Source: Bacteroides ihuae
GTDB taxonomy: Bacteria; Bacteroidota; Bacteroidia; Bacteroidales; Bacteroidaceae
Assembly (NCBI RefSeq): GCF_900104585.1
Contig: NZ_FNVX01000005.1
Span: 372,001 to 436,000, forward strand
DNA length: 64,000 nucleotides
Direction: 5' to 3'
Shown: one piece after another, positions 1 to 9,615 of the stretch
Numbering within the stretch: the stretch's first letter is position 1
Layout of the letters: each line of letters opens with the position of its first letter
Program-made: the position numbers and the translations under genes
The notes under the pieces: model-generated
What the model was told of the DNA's origin: nothing
What the model saw: the letters and a program-made list of their open reading frames with translations, nothing else
Databases searched by the model: none

Positions 1-1309
1 CACAAGAAACGATAGTGAGACATACGCTATTAAATTGGCCAAGGATTATATTGCTTATGGATATGCGACAAGGAACGAAGGAGGGTATTTTCTATATTTG
101 AATACCAATGATAACAAGATTAACTATTATGGCCGTTTCACTCTATCGAACAGCAAGCTATATGCTTACCGTCCGTATGTAGATAAAGTCACACTAAAAA
201 TATCTGGGTCATTGGTTTACAAGGTTACTACAAAGTCAATACCTAATACGGCTAGGGTTATCATACACGGTCAGGAAAACGGGGATTTTGTAGGCGATGA
301 TGTTCTTACTATAAATGTGTCAACAGTAGAATTACAAAATGATGGCAAGTACTTGCTTACTTTTTTGTTCAATGAAGAAGAAACTTCAGAACTAGTGATC
401 GAACAGGATTACTATTTCTATATGGATGGCTTGTCAGATGTAGGTGGCGCGATTTCAAATGTTGTTGATTCAACAATTAATATCATGCCATATCTTAAAG
501 AAATACAATGTGCGACAAAGGGCTCATCTATTAACCTGGGATACTTAGGAACAGAGAAAACAACCACATTAACACAGAATTTTGCAGGTGGCCGTTATCC
601 AATCATAGCCAATCTTCCAAATATAGATGTGTTGACTTTTATAAAGTCGATTGCTTATCTTGCCGGGCTATTTGCTATTCCTGAATTAAACAATACTATA
701 CGTTTTATCTCTTCCGATGATATTTATGCTAATGTACCGAAGGCGGTTGATTGGACGAAAAAGGTTGTCGCTACATACAGGGAAAATAAACCGATGTCTA
801 TGTCCTACACATTAGATGATTTTGCACAGAAAAATATCTTTGATTGGAAAGAAGATGATGCAGTGGGGGATTATTCAGGCGTGATAACTGTTGATGATGC
901 AGTTCTCGATTCGGAGCGTATTATCGTGACATTGCCTTTTGCAGCATGCGATACTAAGAATGGAATGGCCTCTGTCCTTATGTACACTTATAACTCAGAC
1001 GGTTATCTGGAATACGGTAAACGTGAACCTCGCCTACTCCTTGAGGATAAATATAATGGGGAGTACTCAAAGGCTTCATTCGTTAGTCTTGATTTTAAAA
1101 CGGTGATAAGTACGTATTATGCGAGCTATCAGAAAGTTGTCAGACAGCCAATCATCATAAAAGAGAAGATCGAGTTAAGGGAAATTGAGCTAAAGAGTCT
1201 CGATGTAACGGTGCCGGTTTATCTTGCCCAATATGGGAAGTACTACGCGATAATCTCTGTTAAGGCAGAGGATACGGGGATATGTGAATGTGAACTTTTA
1301 CAATTATAA
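1..1309 (+). CDS. Phage tail structural protein, 5' end cut by window edge
   Basis: The frame is open from the first bases of the window with no stop upstream, so the gene starts outside. The first internal start-like codon is a TTG at 35. About 435 residues are visible, beta-rich, without membrane segments or enzymatic motifs. It lies directly upstream of the tape measure gene, with its stop only 4 bases before that gene's ATG, which suggests a tail or baseplate component. I do not recognise a named family. The virion role is inferred from position. Confidence 0.5.
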   Translation, partial: TRNDSETYAIKLAKDYIAYGYATRNEGGYFLYLNTNDNKINYYGRFTLSNSKLYAYRPYVDKVTLKISGSLVYKVTTKSIPNTARVIIHGQENGDFVGDDVLTINVSTVELQNDGKYLLTFLFNEEETSELVIEQDYYFYMDGLSDVGGAISNVVDSTINIMPYLKEIQCATKGSSINLGYLGTEKTTTLTQNFAGGRYPIIANLPNIDVLTFIKSIAYLAGLFAIPELNNTIRFISSDDIYANVPKAVDWTKKVVATYRENKPMSMSYTLDDFAQKNIFDWKEDDAVGDYSGVITVDDAVLDSERIIVTLPFAACDTKNGMASVLMYTYNSDGYLEYGKREPRLLLEDKYNGEYSKASFVSLDFKTVISTYYASYQKVVRQPIIIKEKIELREIELKSLDVTVPVYLAQYGKYYAIISVKAEDTGICECELLQL

Positions 1310-1313
1310 GATT

Positions 1314-4109
1314 ATGGGAACAGCAGTAGAAGAAAAGGTATTGGACATTAAGGTCCGCTATGAAGATGCGATACGTGGTATCGCTAAGTATCGGACAGAG
1401 TTGGATGTGCTCAAAAAGGTTGAAGCAACTTTAAAGGATGATTTGAAGAATGGAAGAATAACAAGGGAGCAGTACAATGTAAAGCTTACCGAGTCAAAGA
1501 TAACTTCTAATGAATATAAAGAGGCTATCAGGGGATTGGAAAAAGAAACTCAGAATAATATCAAAGCAGAAAAAGAGCAGCAGGGTAGTTTAGTTTCTCT
1601 TCGTGGATCGTTATCAAACTTAACAAAACAATATGATGAAATGAGCGAGGCAGAAAGGAGCTCTGCATCAGGGAAAGATTTGGCTATTCACATCAATGCT
1701 ATCACTGATAAGCTCAAAAATGCGGAGGAAGGTACTCAGCGTTTTTATCGTAATGTCGGTAATTACGAGGAAGCATTTTCCAAAGCTCTTTCTCCAATGA
1801 AAAAGAAGCTTGATGATATGACCACTGCCTATATGAATATGTCCAAAGAAGAGCGACAGAGTGCAAAGGGTGATGAAATGCGCCAGCATATGAAAGAAAT
1901 GAAGGATCAGATAACGGCTACTAGTGAAGCCGGAGGTAAATTCCAAAACGAACTTCTTGGTATGGTGGGTGTTCAGGGTGGCCTATTGGGGAGCATAGCA
2001 AGTTCGGTGGGTGGCATTGGTTCGATGTCCCAGGCATTCATGGCCGGAAAGGCTGCCGTATCAGCTTTTTCAAAACAACTTCTGGCATTATTGGCTAACC
2101 CTATTGTCGCAATTTTGGCCGGAATAGCTCTCGTAATCATGGGTGTTGTCAAAGCTATTAATTCAAGTGAAGACGCAACTAATAGAGTAAGTGTTCTATT
2201 CGCTCCGGTCACGCGACTGTTGGATGGCCTGATGAGTATTCTTCAAAAAGGAGTAGGGTATATTCTTTCCTTTGTGGAAGCTGGCATGAAAATGTATGAT
2301 TGGACTATGAAGATGATGGAGAAACTCCCACTTTTAGGTGGAGCTATAAAGACAGTGAATGATGCTAATAATGAAGCTATTGGATTGGCAAAAGAGAAAA
2401 TAGCAATTGAGGAACAGTCACGTAAGGATGAGGTTGAAAATGCCAAATCCGCACTGGAGGTTTCTAAATATAGGACTCAGGCAAAGGATAAAGAGAAATT
2501 CACAGCTGAGGAACGGCTTAAGTTTGTACGTGAAGCGAATAACTTGGAAGAGGAACAATCAAAACGAAATGTTGAGCTTGCGGAGCGTAAATTAAAAGCG
2601 TTGCAACTAGAATCTTCTTGGGCTGAGAATAACGCCGAAACGAATCAGAAACTGGCTACTTTAGAGGCCGATGTTTATAATGCCCGCAAAGAATATTTTG
2701 ATAAGACGAGAAGGTTAAAGCAGGAAGAAAGTGCACTTATTAGTGAAAATAAGTCTGACGAAAAAGCCCGTTTGGCTGCCGCTAAGACTGCAGCGAAAGA
2801 AGCTGCTTCCACTGCCAAAGAACGTAGAGAGAAAGAGCGTGAAGCCGTGAGAGCTGCCGAGGATGCAATGTTGGCCCTTGTCAAAGATGGAATAGAGAAG
2901 CAGCGTAAGGAAACAACACTCTCCTATGACAGGCAGATAGAGGACTTGAAAACGAAACTTGCCACGGAAAAGAACCTGACTGTAAATGCAAGGCAAGCAC
3001 TCAATGATAACATTAAGGCCCTTGAGGAAAAGAAGATACAGGATTTAAAAGCTCTCTCCGATGAAGAGCTGACACAGACCATCGAGAAAGAACAGAAGCG
3101 TATTGAATTGATGCTTTCCGCTGTGAAGTCCGGTTCTGAACAAGAGTATCAGCTTAAGTTGCAAAGTATGCAAAAACAGATGGAGGCTGAATTGGCTACT
3201 GCGGAACTGACGGAACAGCAAAAAGCCCTCATAAGGGATAAGTATCAGATACAGGAGGATACTTTGATAGACGAGCACACGAATAGCGTTAATCAGAAAC
3301 AGGCGAATGCTATGAATCTCGAGTATGAAACTAAGATAGCGCAGGCATACGGTAATGAACAAGCGATACTGCAACTCAAGATGGAACAGAAACAGGCCGA
3401 GCTGGATCAATTACAGCAAATGGAAGGTGAGAGCATGGAGGCTTTCAATCTCCGTAAGCTGAATATAGGGAATGAATATGCTGATGCTAAGAAAGATGTG
3501 GCAGATAAAGAGATAGAGATCGAACAAACGAAATACCAGGCAACGGCGGATATCACCGGCGCTCTTTCTACACTGGCTGATGCAGCGGGTGAACATTCCA
3601 AAGGTCTGGCAATGGCATCGAAGGTTCTGGCGTTGGCCGAGATCGCAATAAATACAGGTAAAGCAATAGCCGCCGGTGTTGCTCAGGCACAAAGTGTTCC
3701 GTTTCCCGGTAATATTGTGGCAGTAGCAACAACAATTGCTACCGTTTTGACCAATATAGCAACGGCAACGAAAACCGTTAAGAGTGCCAAGTTTGCAACC
3801 GGAGGTTTAGTTACCGGTGAGGGTTCCGGTACCTCCGATAGCATACCGGCACAGTTGAGTAACGGCGAATCGGTAATGACTGCCGCAACAACCTCTATGT
3901 TTGGCCCCATGCTATCGGCATTTAACACGATGGGTGGAGGAACACCGATAAACATTACGGCAAACAGTAGCCAGACGATAGGTGAGGACATGTTAGCAAG
4001 AGCAATTGCTAAAGGGTTCATGATGGCACCGGCACCGGTTCTTTCCGTGCAAGAATTTACCAGTGTAGCCAACAGAACCAAGTATGTAGAATCTATAGGC
4101 GATATTTGA
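1314..4109 (+). CDS. Phage tail tape measure protein
   Basis: Sets tail length and is threaded through the tail tube. I chose the ATG at 1314, just after the upstream stop, over an in-frame start at 1284 that overlaps the previous gene. The product is 931 residues. It has long charged coiled-coil segments (about residues 10-95 and 360-750), a hydrophobic stretch around 250-285, and a C-terminal hydrophobic region. After that comes the tape-measure-like FATGGLVTGEGSGTSDSIPA segment with a NGESVMT motif. Length, coiled coils and this C-terminal motif together support the call. No lysozyme or peptidase domain is visible. Confidence 0.85.
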   Translation: MGTAVEEKVLDIKVRYEDAIRGIAKYRTELDVLKKVEATLKDDLKNGRITREQYNVKLTESKITSNEYKEAIRGLEKETQNNIKAEKEQQGSLVSLRGSLSNLTKQYDEMSEAERSSASGKDLAIHINAITDKLKNAEEGTQRFYRNVGNYEEAFSKALSPMKKKLDDMTTAYMNMSKEERQSAKGDEMRQHMKEMKDQITATSEAGGKFQNELLGMVGVQGGLLGSIASSVGGIGSMSQAFMAGKAAVSAFSKQLLALLANPIVAILAGIALVIMGVVKAINSSEDATNRVSVLFAPVTRLLDGLMSILQKGVGYILSFVEAGMKMYDWTMKMMEKLPLLGGAIKTVNDANNEAIGLAKEKIAIEEQSRKDEVENAKSALEVSKYRTQAKDKEKFTAEERLKFVREANNLEEEQSKRNVELAERKLKALQLESSWAENNAETNQKLATLEADVYNARKEYFDKTRRLKQEESALISENKSDEKARLAAAKTAAKEAASTAKERREKEREAVRAAEDAMLALVKDGIEKQRKETTLSYDRQIEDLKTKLATEKNLTVNARQALNDNIKALEEKKIQDLKALSDEELTQTIEKEQKRIELMLSAVKSGSEQEYQLKLQSMQKQMEAELATAELTEQQKALIRDKYQIQEDTLIDEHTNSVNQKQANAMNLEYETKIAQAYGNEQAILQLKMEQKQAELDQLQQMEGESMEAFNLRKLNIGNEYADAKKDVADKEIEIEQTKYQATADITGALSTLADAAGEHSKGLAMASKVLALAEIAINTGKAIAAGVAQAQSVPFPGNIVAVATTIATVLTNIATATKTVKSAKFATGGLVTGEGSGTSDSIPAQLSNGESVMTAATTSMFGPMLSAFNTMGGGTPINITANSSQTIGEDMLARAIAKGFMMAPAPVLSVQEFTSVANRTKYVESIGDI

Positions 4110-4141
4110 TTGTAAATGATTCGTATATATCGAAAAATTAG

Positions 4142-4149
4142 TATCTTTG
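4142..4149 (+). promoter_or_regulatory. Bacteroides -7 promoter box
   Basis: TATCTTTG fits the Bacteroides -7 consensus TAnnTTTG and lies 22 bases before the ATG at 4172. No convincing TTG -33 box is seen at the usual 19-21 base spacing. Confidence 0.4.
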
Positions 4150-4171
4150 GTTTCAGAAACGAAAATGAATT

Positions 4172-4405
4172 ATGACAGCATACGAAATACTAGCAACTAA
4201 TATATCAACGCTTCAAAAATTATCAGAGGCCTCTATTGATGTAGCCGATATTAAATATCTGGAGATGTACAGGGATTACACCCGTATGGCTCAGGAAGGG
4301 CATAAGATGACATACATAGCTTATTATATTAGTGAAGAATACGGAATAAACAAGGCTACGTTTTACCGGATAATAAAAAAGTTCGGGCAAGTAATTGTAA
4401 TCTAA
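4172..4405 (+). CDS. Small HTH-like phage protein
   Basis: 77 residues. The second half (TYIAYYISEEYGINKATFYR) has the spacing of a helix-turn-helix, similar to the DNA-binding part of Mor-type or resolvase-like proteins. It sits alone between tail and head genes, with its own -7 box upstream and an intrinsic terminator downstream. It could be a late-gene regulator. No function is established. Confidence 0.5.
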   Translation: MTAYEILATNISTLQKLSEASIDVADIKYLEMYRDYTRMAQEGHKMTYIAYYISEEYGINKATFYRIIKKFGQVIVI

Positions 4406-4407
4406 TC

Positions 4408-4437
4408 GAGGGGGCTTTAAGCTCCCTCTTTTCTTTA
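4408..4437 (+). terminator. Rho-independent terminator
   Basis: Nine-base stem GAGGGGGCT / AGCTCCCTC (one G-T pair) with a 3-base loop and a T-rich run. It ends the small HTH gene transcript. Confidence 0.75.
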
Positions 4438-4534
4438 TATAAAACTTGGTCGCATGGCGTGCGACCACTATCACTTTGTAAAATTCGTATACGAGTAATG
4501 AACTATCTACCTTTGATTCAAAACAAAGGATAAT

Positions 4535-5659
4535 ATGGCAGTACTCAAAATCTACAGTGACATCGCCGATGAAGAAAGCAAGAACATGAAACTCCTGTTT
4601 ACCGGTGTTGATTCCACATGCTTTAAAGATATCGACGAGTTCCTTGCTTCCATTCCGGAAGATGATAAATCAATTGACATCAGAATGAATTGCCGGGGCG
4701 GTTCCGTTACCGAGGGCTGGGCCATTTATGATAAACTTCGCGATAGTGGCAAAGAGATCAGTGTCACCGTTGAGGGCTTGTGTGCATCAATGGCCACGGT
4801 ATTGTTGCTTTCCGCTCCTGCAGAAAGACGGTACGGATTGCCAAACTCCGAGTACCTGATTCATGCCCCGTACATCCCTGAATATACCCTTGCAGATGCT
4901 TATCGATCGGAAGATTTGCGAGCTATTGCCGATGAACTGGAGACAGATACGCAGAAACTTCTGGATCTCTATGTAGAGCGAACAGGTGCTGCAGGTGAAG
5001 AGCTGGCCTCTATCATGGCGGAGGACAAATGTATAAGCGTGACCGAGGCCAAGCGCTTAGGCTTTATCAGTAAAATTAAAGTGCCGACAACGGCAAAGTA
5101 TAATCAATTCAAAAAGAGTATGAGTAAAAAAGAAGTGACAGTGAAGCAAGGCTGGTTAGACCGTGTCCTTGCTAAAGCCGGCTATGCCAAAATGGAGGAT
5201 GTGCCGCAGATTGTAGATATGGAATTGTCCACCGCCGATGGTGAGACCTTGACCATTGAACGCGAGGATGGTGATCCGCAGGTTGGCGATGTGGCCAGTC
5301 CCGATGGCGAGTTTGTGATGCCTGACGGAAGTACTATCGTTGTAACAGACGGTGTGATCTCTGAAATCCGCCCCGTAGAGGAAGAAGAGACGGATGATGA
5401 AAAAGATGCCCGTATTGCCCAACTCGAGCAAGAATTAGTCGAGGCACGTACTCAGGCTAAATCGGCTAACGATCTGAAAATCCTGAATGCCGTTAAGATT
5501 GCCGGAGGTGATAAATTCCTAGCTCAGCATTGCAGTAGCTATAAGGTGCAGGGGCGTACGCAGACACGCCACCATGAAGAGTTTGAGGGTAAAGGAGGAG
5601 AGACCGCTATCCAAAAGAAACTTCGGGAAGAGAAAGAAAGAAGAAAAGCTAAAAACTAA
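4535..5659 (+). CDS. ClpP-like prohead maturation protease with C-terminal scaffold-like region
   Basis: Residues 1-180 follow the S14 (ClpP) fold used by many phages to process the prohead. The Gly-rich turn CRGGSV is at 53-58, the likely nucleophile Ser85 is in GLCASMA, His110 is in YLIHAPY, and the likely Asp164 is in EDKCIS. The remaining about 190 residues are acidic and helical (EEEETDDEKDARIAQLEQEL) and end in a Lys/Arg/Glu-rich tail, like a fused scaffolding domain. The major capsid gene follows after 18 bases, the usual protease-capsid pairing. Confidence 0.85.
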   Translation: MAVLKIYSDIADEESKNMKLLFTGVDSTCFKDIDEFLASIPEDDKSIDIRMNCRGGSVTEGWAIYDKLRDSGKEISVTVEGLCASMATVLLLSAPAERRYGLPNSEYLIHAPYIPEYTLADAYRSEDLRAIADELETDTQKLLDLYVERTGAAGEELASIMAEDKCISVTEAKRLGFISKIKVPTTAKYNQFKKSMSKKEVTVKQGWLDRVLAKAGYAKMEDVPQIVDMELSTADGETLTIEREDGDPQVGDVASPDGEFVMPDGSTIVVTDGVISEIRPVEEEETDDEKDARIAQLEQELVEARTQAKSANDLKILNAVKIAGGDKFLAQHCSSYKVQGRTQTRHHEEFEGKGGETAIQKKLREEKERRKAKN

Positions 5660-5677
5660 AGAACAAGGAGGAATTTT

Positions 5678-6745
5678 ATGCCTGTATTAGATTTTTCAAA
5701 ATTGACTCCCGACAACCAAGCCGTTAAGGACTTGAAAGAATTGATTGAGCTGAGCGTATTCCAGAGTGAGAATATGGAGCAGTTCATGACTTTCATGCCT
5801 AATATTACTACGGGTAAAAAGCTTGGCTTTGTCGGTGAGATGGAAGACGTCGGAATTGCCGGCGCCGGATGTGATCCCAACTATCAGAAGGTGTCTATCG
5901 CTGCAGCTCAAAAAGAATGGGAGCTGGGAGATTGGCAAATACCGTTGGAACTTTGTTATACGGAACTCGAAAACACCATTGCGCAGTATTGCTTAAAGAC
6001 GGGTACTGAGATTTCAGATCTGACCTCTACGGAGTACATGGATGGTATCGTGTTGCCTAAGCTGAATGATGCCATGATGAAAATGCTTTGGCGTTTCACA
6101 TGGTTTGGTGATAAATCAGCCCTGAGTGTTACCGATGGCGGTGTTGTGTCCGATGGCATCAACATTGAACTATTCAAAACCTGTGACGGCTTCTTTAAGA
6201 ATCTATTTGCTATCTGTGCCGCTAATGGCGGGCAACACACTTCTATTGCTGCAAACGGTGAAGCGACTTATACCCTGCAACGCTCAAAGTTGAAAGAACT
6301 CGGCGCTGCTACATCCATCTTTGATTCAATGCTCGAGGATGCCGATAGTCGAATTTTTGATAAGCAGGATAATGCGGTGTTTGCTACTAAGTCTCTTTGT
6401 GATTCTCTTTCTAAGGACATCAAAGAGAAGTACAAAACGATCATGCCCTGGACAACCATCTTTGATGGTCTGGAAGTAGGCGAGTATGACGGCGTGAAAG
6501 TTATCAAGGTGTCGATCTGGGACAGGTTCATTCAGAAATACCAGAAGAGTGGTACCAAGGTGAATATTCCTCATCGTGCCGTGTTCTGTTCTCCCTCAAA
6601 CTTATTCTATGGATGCGAAGGAAAGAACCCTATGTCTGACTTGGATATCTGGTTTGAGCGCAAAGCTCGTAAGAATTACATCTATTCAAACGGTAAGCTT
6701 GGGGCTTTGGTGGGAGAAGATAACCTGATTCAATTTGCTTATTGA
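5678..6745 (+). CDS. Major capsid protein
   Basis: 355 residues, directly downstream of the prohead protease and preceded by an unusually strong AAGGAGG ribosome binding site for a Bacteroides genome, as expected for the most abundant virion protein. The sequence resembles HK97-fold capsid proteins of Bacteroidales phages (N-terminal helices, then a mixed core ending in KNYIYSNGKLGALVGEDNLIQ). The call rests on position, size and overall resemblance. No single diagnostic motif exists. Confidence 0.75.
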   Translation: MPVLDFSKLTPDNQAVKDLKELIELSVFQSENMEQFMTFMPNITTGKKLGFVGEMEDVGIAGAGCDPNYQKVSIAAAQKEWELGDWQIPLELCYTELENTIAQYCLKTGTEISDLTSTEYMDGIVLPKLNDAMMKMLWRFTWFGDKSALSVTDGGVVSDGINIELFKTCDGFFKNLFAICAANGGQHTSIAANGEATYTLQRSKLKELGAATSIFDSMLEDADSRIFDKQDNAVFATKSLCDSLSKDIKEKYKTIMPWTTIFDGLEVGEYDGVKVIKVSIWDRFIQKYQKSGTKVNIPHRAVFCSPSNLFYGCEGKNPMSDLDIWFERKARKNYIYSNGKLGALVGEDNLIQFAY

Positions 6746-6758
6746 TAAAGACTACGAG

Positions 6759-7373
6759 ATGGGAAAATGTGATTCATTAATTAAAGCAGGGATTGTCGCA
6801 GATTGCGACAGCCCTGTTACTAAAGGCTTAGAGGGAAACGGTGCGATCATCAACCGTAAGGATCTTGATTTCAGCGCGACCGTGTTTGATGCTGCCCGTA
6901 AGAACATCATTAAGACACTAGTCTTGAAAACCGGTAAACAGGCATACGAGGTTTATTGTCCGGGAGGCACGCCTTTCACCGGTGCGAAGACTTCTCTTGA
7001 GAAGAAAACGTATCGAAACGCTTTCACCAATGATGTCCCTTTGGTGATTCTGGACAATGGCCCTGCTGTTTGTGAGGATATTATTGAGGGATTGGCAAAC
7101 GGACAGTTCGTTGTCATTCTGAGGAATAAATACCGTGCTGCCGATGGCAGTGCCGAGTATCAGGTTTACGGCTATTATCAGGGACTATCTGCCGAGACAT
7201 TGGAATCAGACAAGTATTCTGAGGATACCGACGGTGGTTGGTCATGCGCCCTGAAAGAAACAGGCTCTCCTAAAGCGGGATTGTACCTTTTCAATACGGA
7301 TGCCGAAACAACTGAAACAATGTTTAATACTCTTCTTTCCGGTACTAATACCGAAGGAGGAACGGGGGATTAA
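6759..7373 (+). CDS. Phage virion protein, role unknown
   Basis: 204 residues from the ATG at 6759, 13 bases after the capsid stop. An alternative start at 6735 overlaps the capsid gene. The protein is beta-rich with several Cys residues near the N-terminus (GKCDSLIKAGIVADCDSP) and has no membrane segment. It could be a decoration, head-closure or tail-tube protein. Its place between capsid and portal supports a structural role only. Confidence 0.5.
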   Translation: MGKCDSLIKAGIVADCDSPVTKGLEGNGAIINRKDLDFSATVFDAARKNIIKTLVLKTGKQAYEVYCPGGTPFTGAKTSLEKKTYRNAFTNDVPLVILDNGPAVCEDIIEGLANGQFVVILRNKYRAADGSAEYQVYGYYQGLSAETLESDKYSEDTDGGWSCALKETGSPKAGLYLFNTDAETTETMFNTLLSGTNTEGGTGD

Positions 7374-7378
7374 GGCGT

Positions 7379-7951
7379 ATGATGACGTACAGTAAAGCAT
7401 TAGAGACAGTTGAAGGGCTGAAAATGACTATTAGCAATGAATTTTCAGCCTCTGACAAAGAAGACATTGTGACTCTATATCGCGAGGTACTCAGAAAAGA
7501 GTTTGTAAAGTCCACTTGCAATGATTGTTATCGAGATGCGCTAATAGAAGTTTATACCTATTTAAAACGTGAAGGAAAAATGAAAGAAAAGAGTGATTAC
7601 ACCCTGAAAAACGGAGTTGTTATTCAGGTTTTTGGCACTAACAAAGTGTACACCAATGAGAATATAACGAATGAAACAGCCGAAGCGTATTTGAAAGAGT
7701 ACCCGAAGGCTATCAATCAGTTTGCTCATTATCCCGATGATTGGGAGACACGTGTCTCGGGTAAAGCCCCCGAGGAAGTAACGCTTAACGAGGAGCTTGT
7801 GACGGAGCTGGCCGGTAAACTGGTCGAAGGAGCAACAAAGAAATCCCTAAAAGAGGATTACAAAGCTTATGAGATAGACGGTAAAGCTCTTACGGCTCGT
7901 GCCTTGGATGCTTATTTGAAAGCCGCTGATGAGTTGAACCAAGCAAAATAG
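7379..7951 (+). CDS. Hypothetical phage protein in head operon
   Basis: 190 residues, six bases after the previous gene and eight before the portal. Two ATG codons (7379 and 7382) are possible starts. It has a CxxC pair in STCNDCYRDAL, two helical parts, and a C-terminal half rich in Glu and Lys. No family recognised. Its place in the head gene string suggests an assembly or structural role. Confidence 0.5.
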   Translation: MMTYSKALETVEGLKMTISNEFSASDKEDIVTLYREVLRKEFVKSTCNDCYRDALIEVYTYLKREGKMKEKSDYTLKNGVVIQVFGTNKVYTNENITNETAEAYLKEYPKAINQFAHYPDDWETRVSGKAPEEVTLNEELVTELAGKLVEGATKKSLKEDYKAYEIDGKALTARALDAYLKAADELNQAK

Positions 7952-7958
7952 TGATTCT

Positions 7959-9131
7959 ATGAATGTAAAGACTGCAAAGAAGCCCGAACCCCGTATTGAT
8001 ATTAGTTACTTGTCTAAACTAAAGATGAGTTCATTCGGCAATGATAACCTTTACCCACAAAATCTGTCTGCCATTACAGCTTCTTCGGGTACCGGTACTC
8101 TTTGCCTGAACAGGTACGCTAAGTTCATCGAAGGTAATGGCTTCAAAGATGTGGTCTTTTCTGAGACTGTTTTAAACCGTGCAGGGGAGACGGCCGACAC
8201 CATACATCATCTACTATCGCAGGATGTTGCAGGGTTCAGCGGTTTCGCTCTGCATGTTAACTACAACCTCTTCGGAGAGATTGTTGAACTACAACATGTC
8301 CCTTTTGAGAATTGCAGACTTGAGGAAGAAGATGAGAACGGATATGTGGCCCGTATTCTCGTGCACCCTGACTGGCGTGGTAGAAAAACCCGTAACGGTA
8401 AGGTCATCAAGGTGGATGATAATAGTGTTGACAGGATCGATGTTTTCAATCCGAACAAGGATGTGGTATTAGCTCAAATAGAGAAGGCGGGAGGTATTGA
8501 ATACTATAGCGGCCAGATTTTGTGGGTTAGCATGGCCGGAAAGAATACCTACCCGCTCGCTCTCTATGATTCGGTCATCACGGAAATGAGTACCGATGAG
8601 GGTTTGTCCAATATCAAGAATCGTAATGCCCGTAACAATTTCCTTGTTGCCTGTATGCTCGTTGTCAAAAAGGGAAGCCCCCGAATAGATAATGACGGGA
8701 ACGAGGTAGAGGTTAGCTTTATTGAAGCCGATGACTTGAAGAAATTTCAGGGAGATACGAAGAGCAACAATATTATGTTGATAGAGCTTGAGCAGGATGA
8801 AGAGGAACCAAAGTTGGTTAAGTTTCCCGTAGCCAATTATGACAAGGATTTCACCGTGACGGAAACAAGTACGGTTGAGCGTATTTATGCCGCTTTCGGG
8901 CAGGAGCTATTCTATGCCATACGCATCGGTAAGCTAGGTTTTTCTGGTCAGGTGATGTGTGATGCTTACGAGTATTATGCTGGTCAGGTGACCAATGAAC
9001 AACGGTTCATAGAACGTGCCTTTGATCGAATATTCAAATGCTGGCATGAGCCAATTAACCAAAGCAAAGACTTTAGTATTCAGCCGATAAAATACATAAA
9101 TAGTGATGGAGCATCTAATAAAGCCCAGTGA
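7959..9131 (+). CDS. Phage portal protein
   Basis: 390 residues. Resembles portal proteins of Bacteroidales phages: an N-terminal FGNDNLYPQNL segment, then NRYAKFIEGNGF, a GFALHVNYN stretch followed by ELQHVPFENCRL, and a C-terminal helical part (EQRFIERAFDRIFK). The portal forms the ring at the capsid vertex for DNA entry and tail attachment. The next gene, a probable connector, overlaps its end. The portal sits downstream of the capsid gene here, unlike the common portal-protease-capsid order. Confidence 0.7.
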   Translation: MNVKTAKKPEPRIDISYLSKLKMSSFGNDNLYPQNLSAITASSGTGTLCLNRYAKFIEGNGFKDVVFSETVLNRAGETADTIHHLLSQDVAGFSGFALHVNYNLFGEIVELQHVPFENCRLEEEDENGYVARILVHPDWRGRKTRNGKVIKVDDNSVDRIDVFNPNKDVVLAQIEKAGGIEYYSGQILWVSMAGKNTYPLALYDSVITEMSTDEGLSNIKNRNARNNFLVACMLVVKKGSPRIDNDGNEVEVSFIEADDLKKFQGDTKSNNIMLIELEQDEEEPKLVKFPVANYDKDFTVTETSTVERIYAAFGQELFYAIRIGKLGFSGQVMCDAYEYYAGQVTNEQRFIERAFDRIFKCWHEPINQSKDFSIQPIKYINSDGASNKAQ

Positions 9132-9615
9132 GGTACTCACCCTTTCACGTCCAACCTCTGCGCATGTTGAAGAGGATGATATCAACATCTTTATTGATGA
9201 ATCCGAGCAGATGGATATCATCCCGGCCATTGGTGCGCAGTTGTATCTCGATCTCTTAGCGAATTCTGATGATAAGAAATACACCCTGCTTTTGGATGGC
9301 GGGTATTATGAAGGATTAAAAGGGGAAAAGAAAATATTCAAGGGCCTTAAAACCTCTCTGGCTTATTTCGTTTATGCCCGATTGGTTAAGAATGACGGCA
9401 AGATACTTGGCCAGAGCGGATTTCTTTCTCATAATGATGAATATGCCTCTAAGGTTGAGGATAAACAAAAATATGTGAGTTACAACGATACCATGAATGT
9501 AGCTAAAAAGTATCTGGCCGATGTGTTGGAGTATTTGAAATCGACAGACGCTTCCTTTGATAAGAAAGCGAGAGTGAAAAACAATGGTACTAGAATTCTT
9601 GCAATAGGTGATTGA
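9106..9615 (+). CDS. Head-tail connector protein (DUF6712/gp6-like)
   Basis: 169 residues. I use the ATG at 9106 rather than the GTG at 9103. It overlaps the portal gene by 26 bases and ends in a TGATG overlap with the tail fibre gene. The N-terminal helical segment with DIIPAIGAQLYLDLL resembles HK97 gp6-type connectors that bind the portal ring. The function is inferred from similarity and from lying directly after the portal. Confidence 0.55.
   Translation: MEHLIKPSEVLTLSRPTSAHVEEDDINIFIDESEQMDIIPAIGAQLYLDLLANSDDKKYTLLLDGGYYEGLKGEKKIFKGLKTSLAYFVYARLVKNDGKILGQSGFLSHNDEYASKVEDKQKYVSYNDTMNVAKKYLADVLEYLKSTDASFDKKARVKNNGTRILAIGD

Noticed and set aside
1668..4081. Several minus-strand ORFs inside the tape measure gene
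   Set aside because: They are shadows of the long coding frame with no start signals or family similarity.
5156..6574. Minus-strand ORFs inside protease and capsid genes
   Set aside because: Shadow frames of well-supported phage genes.
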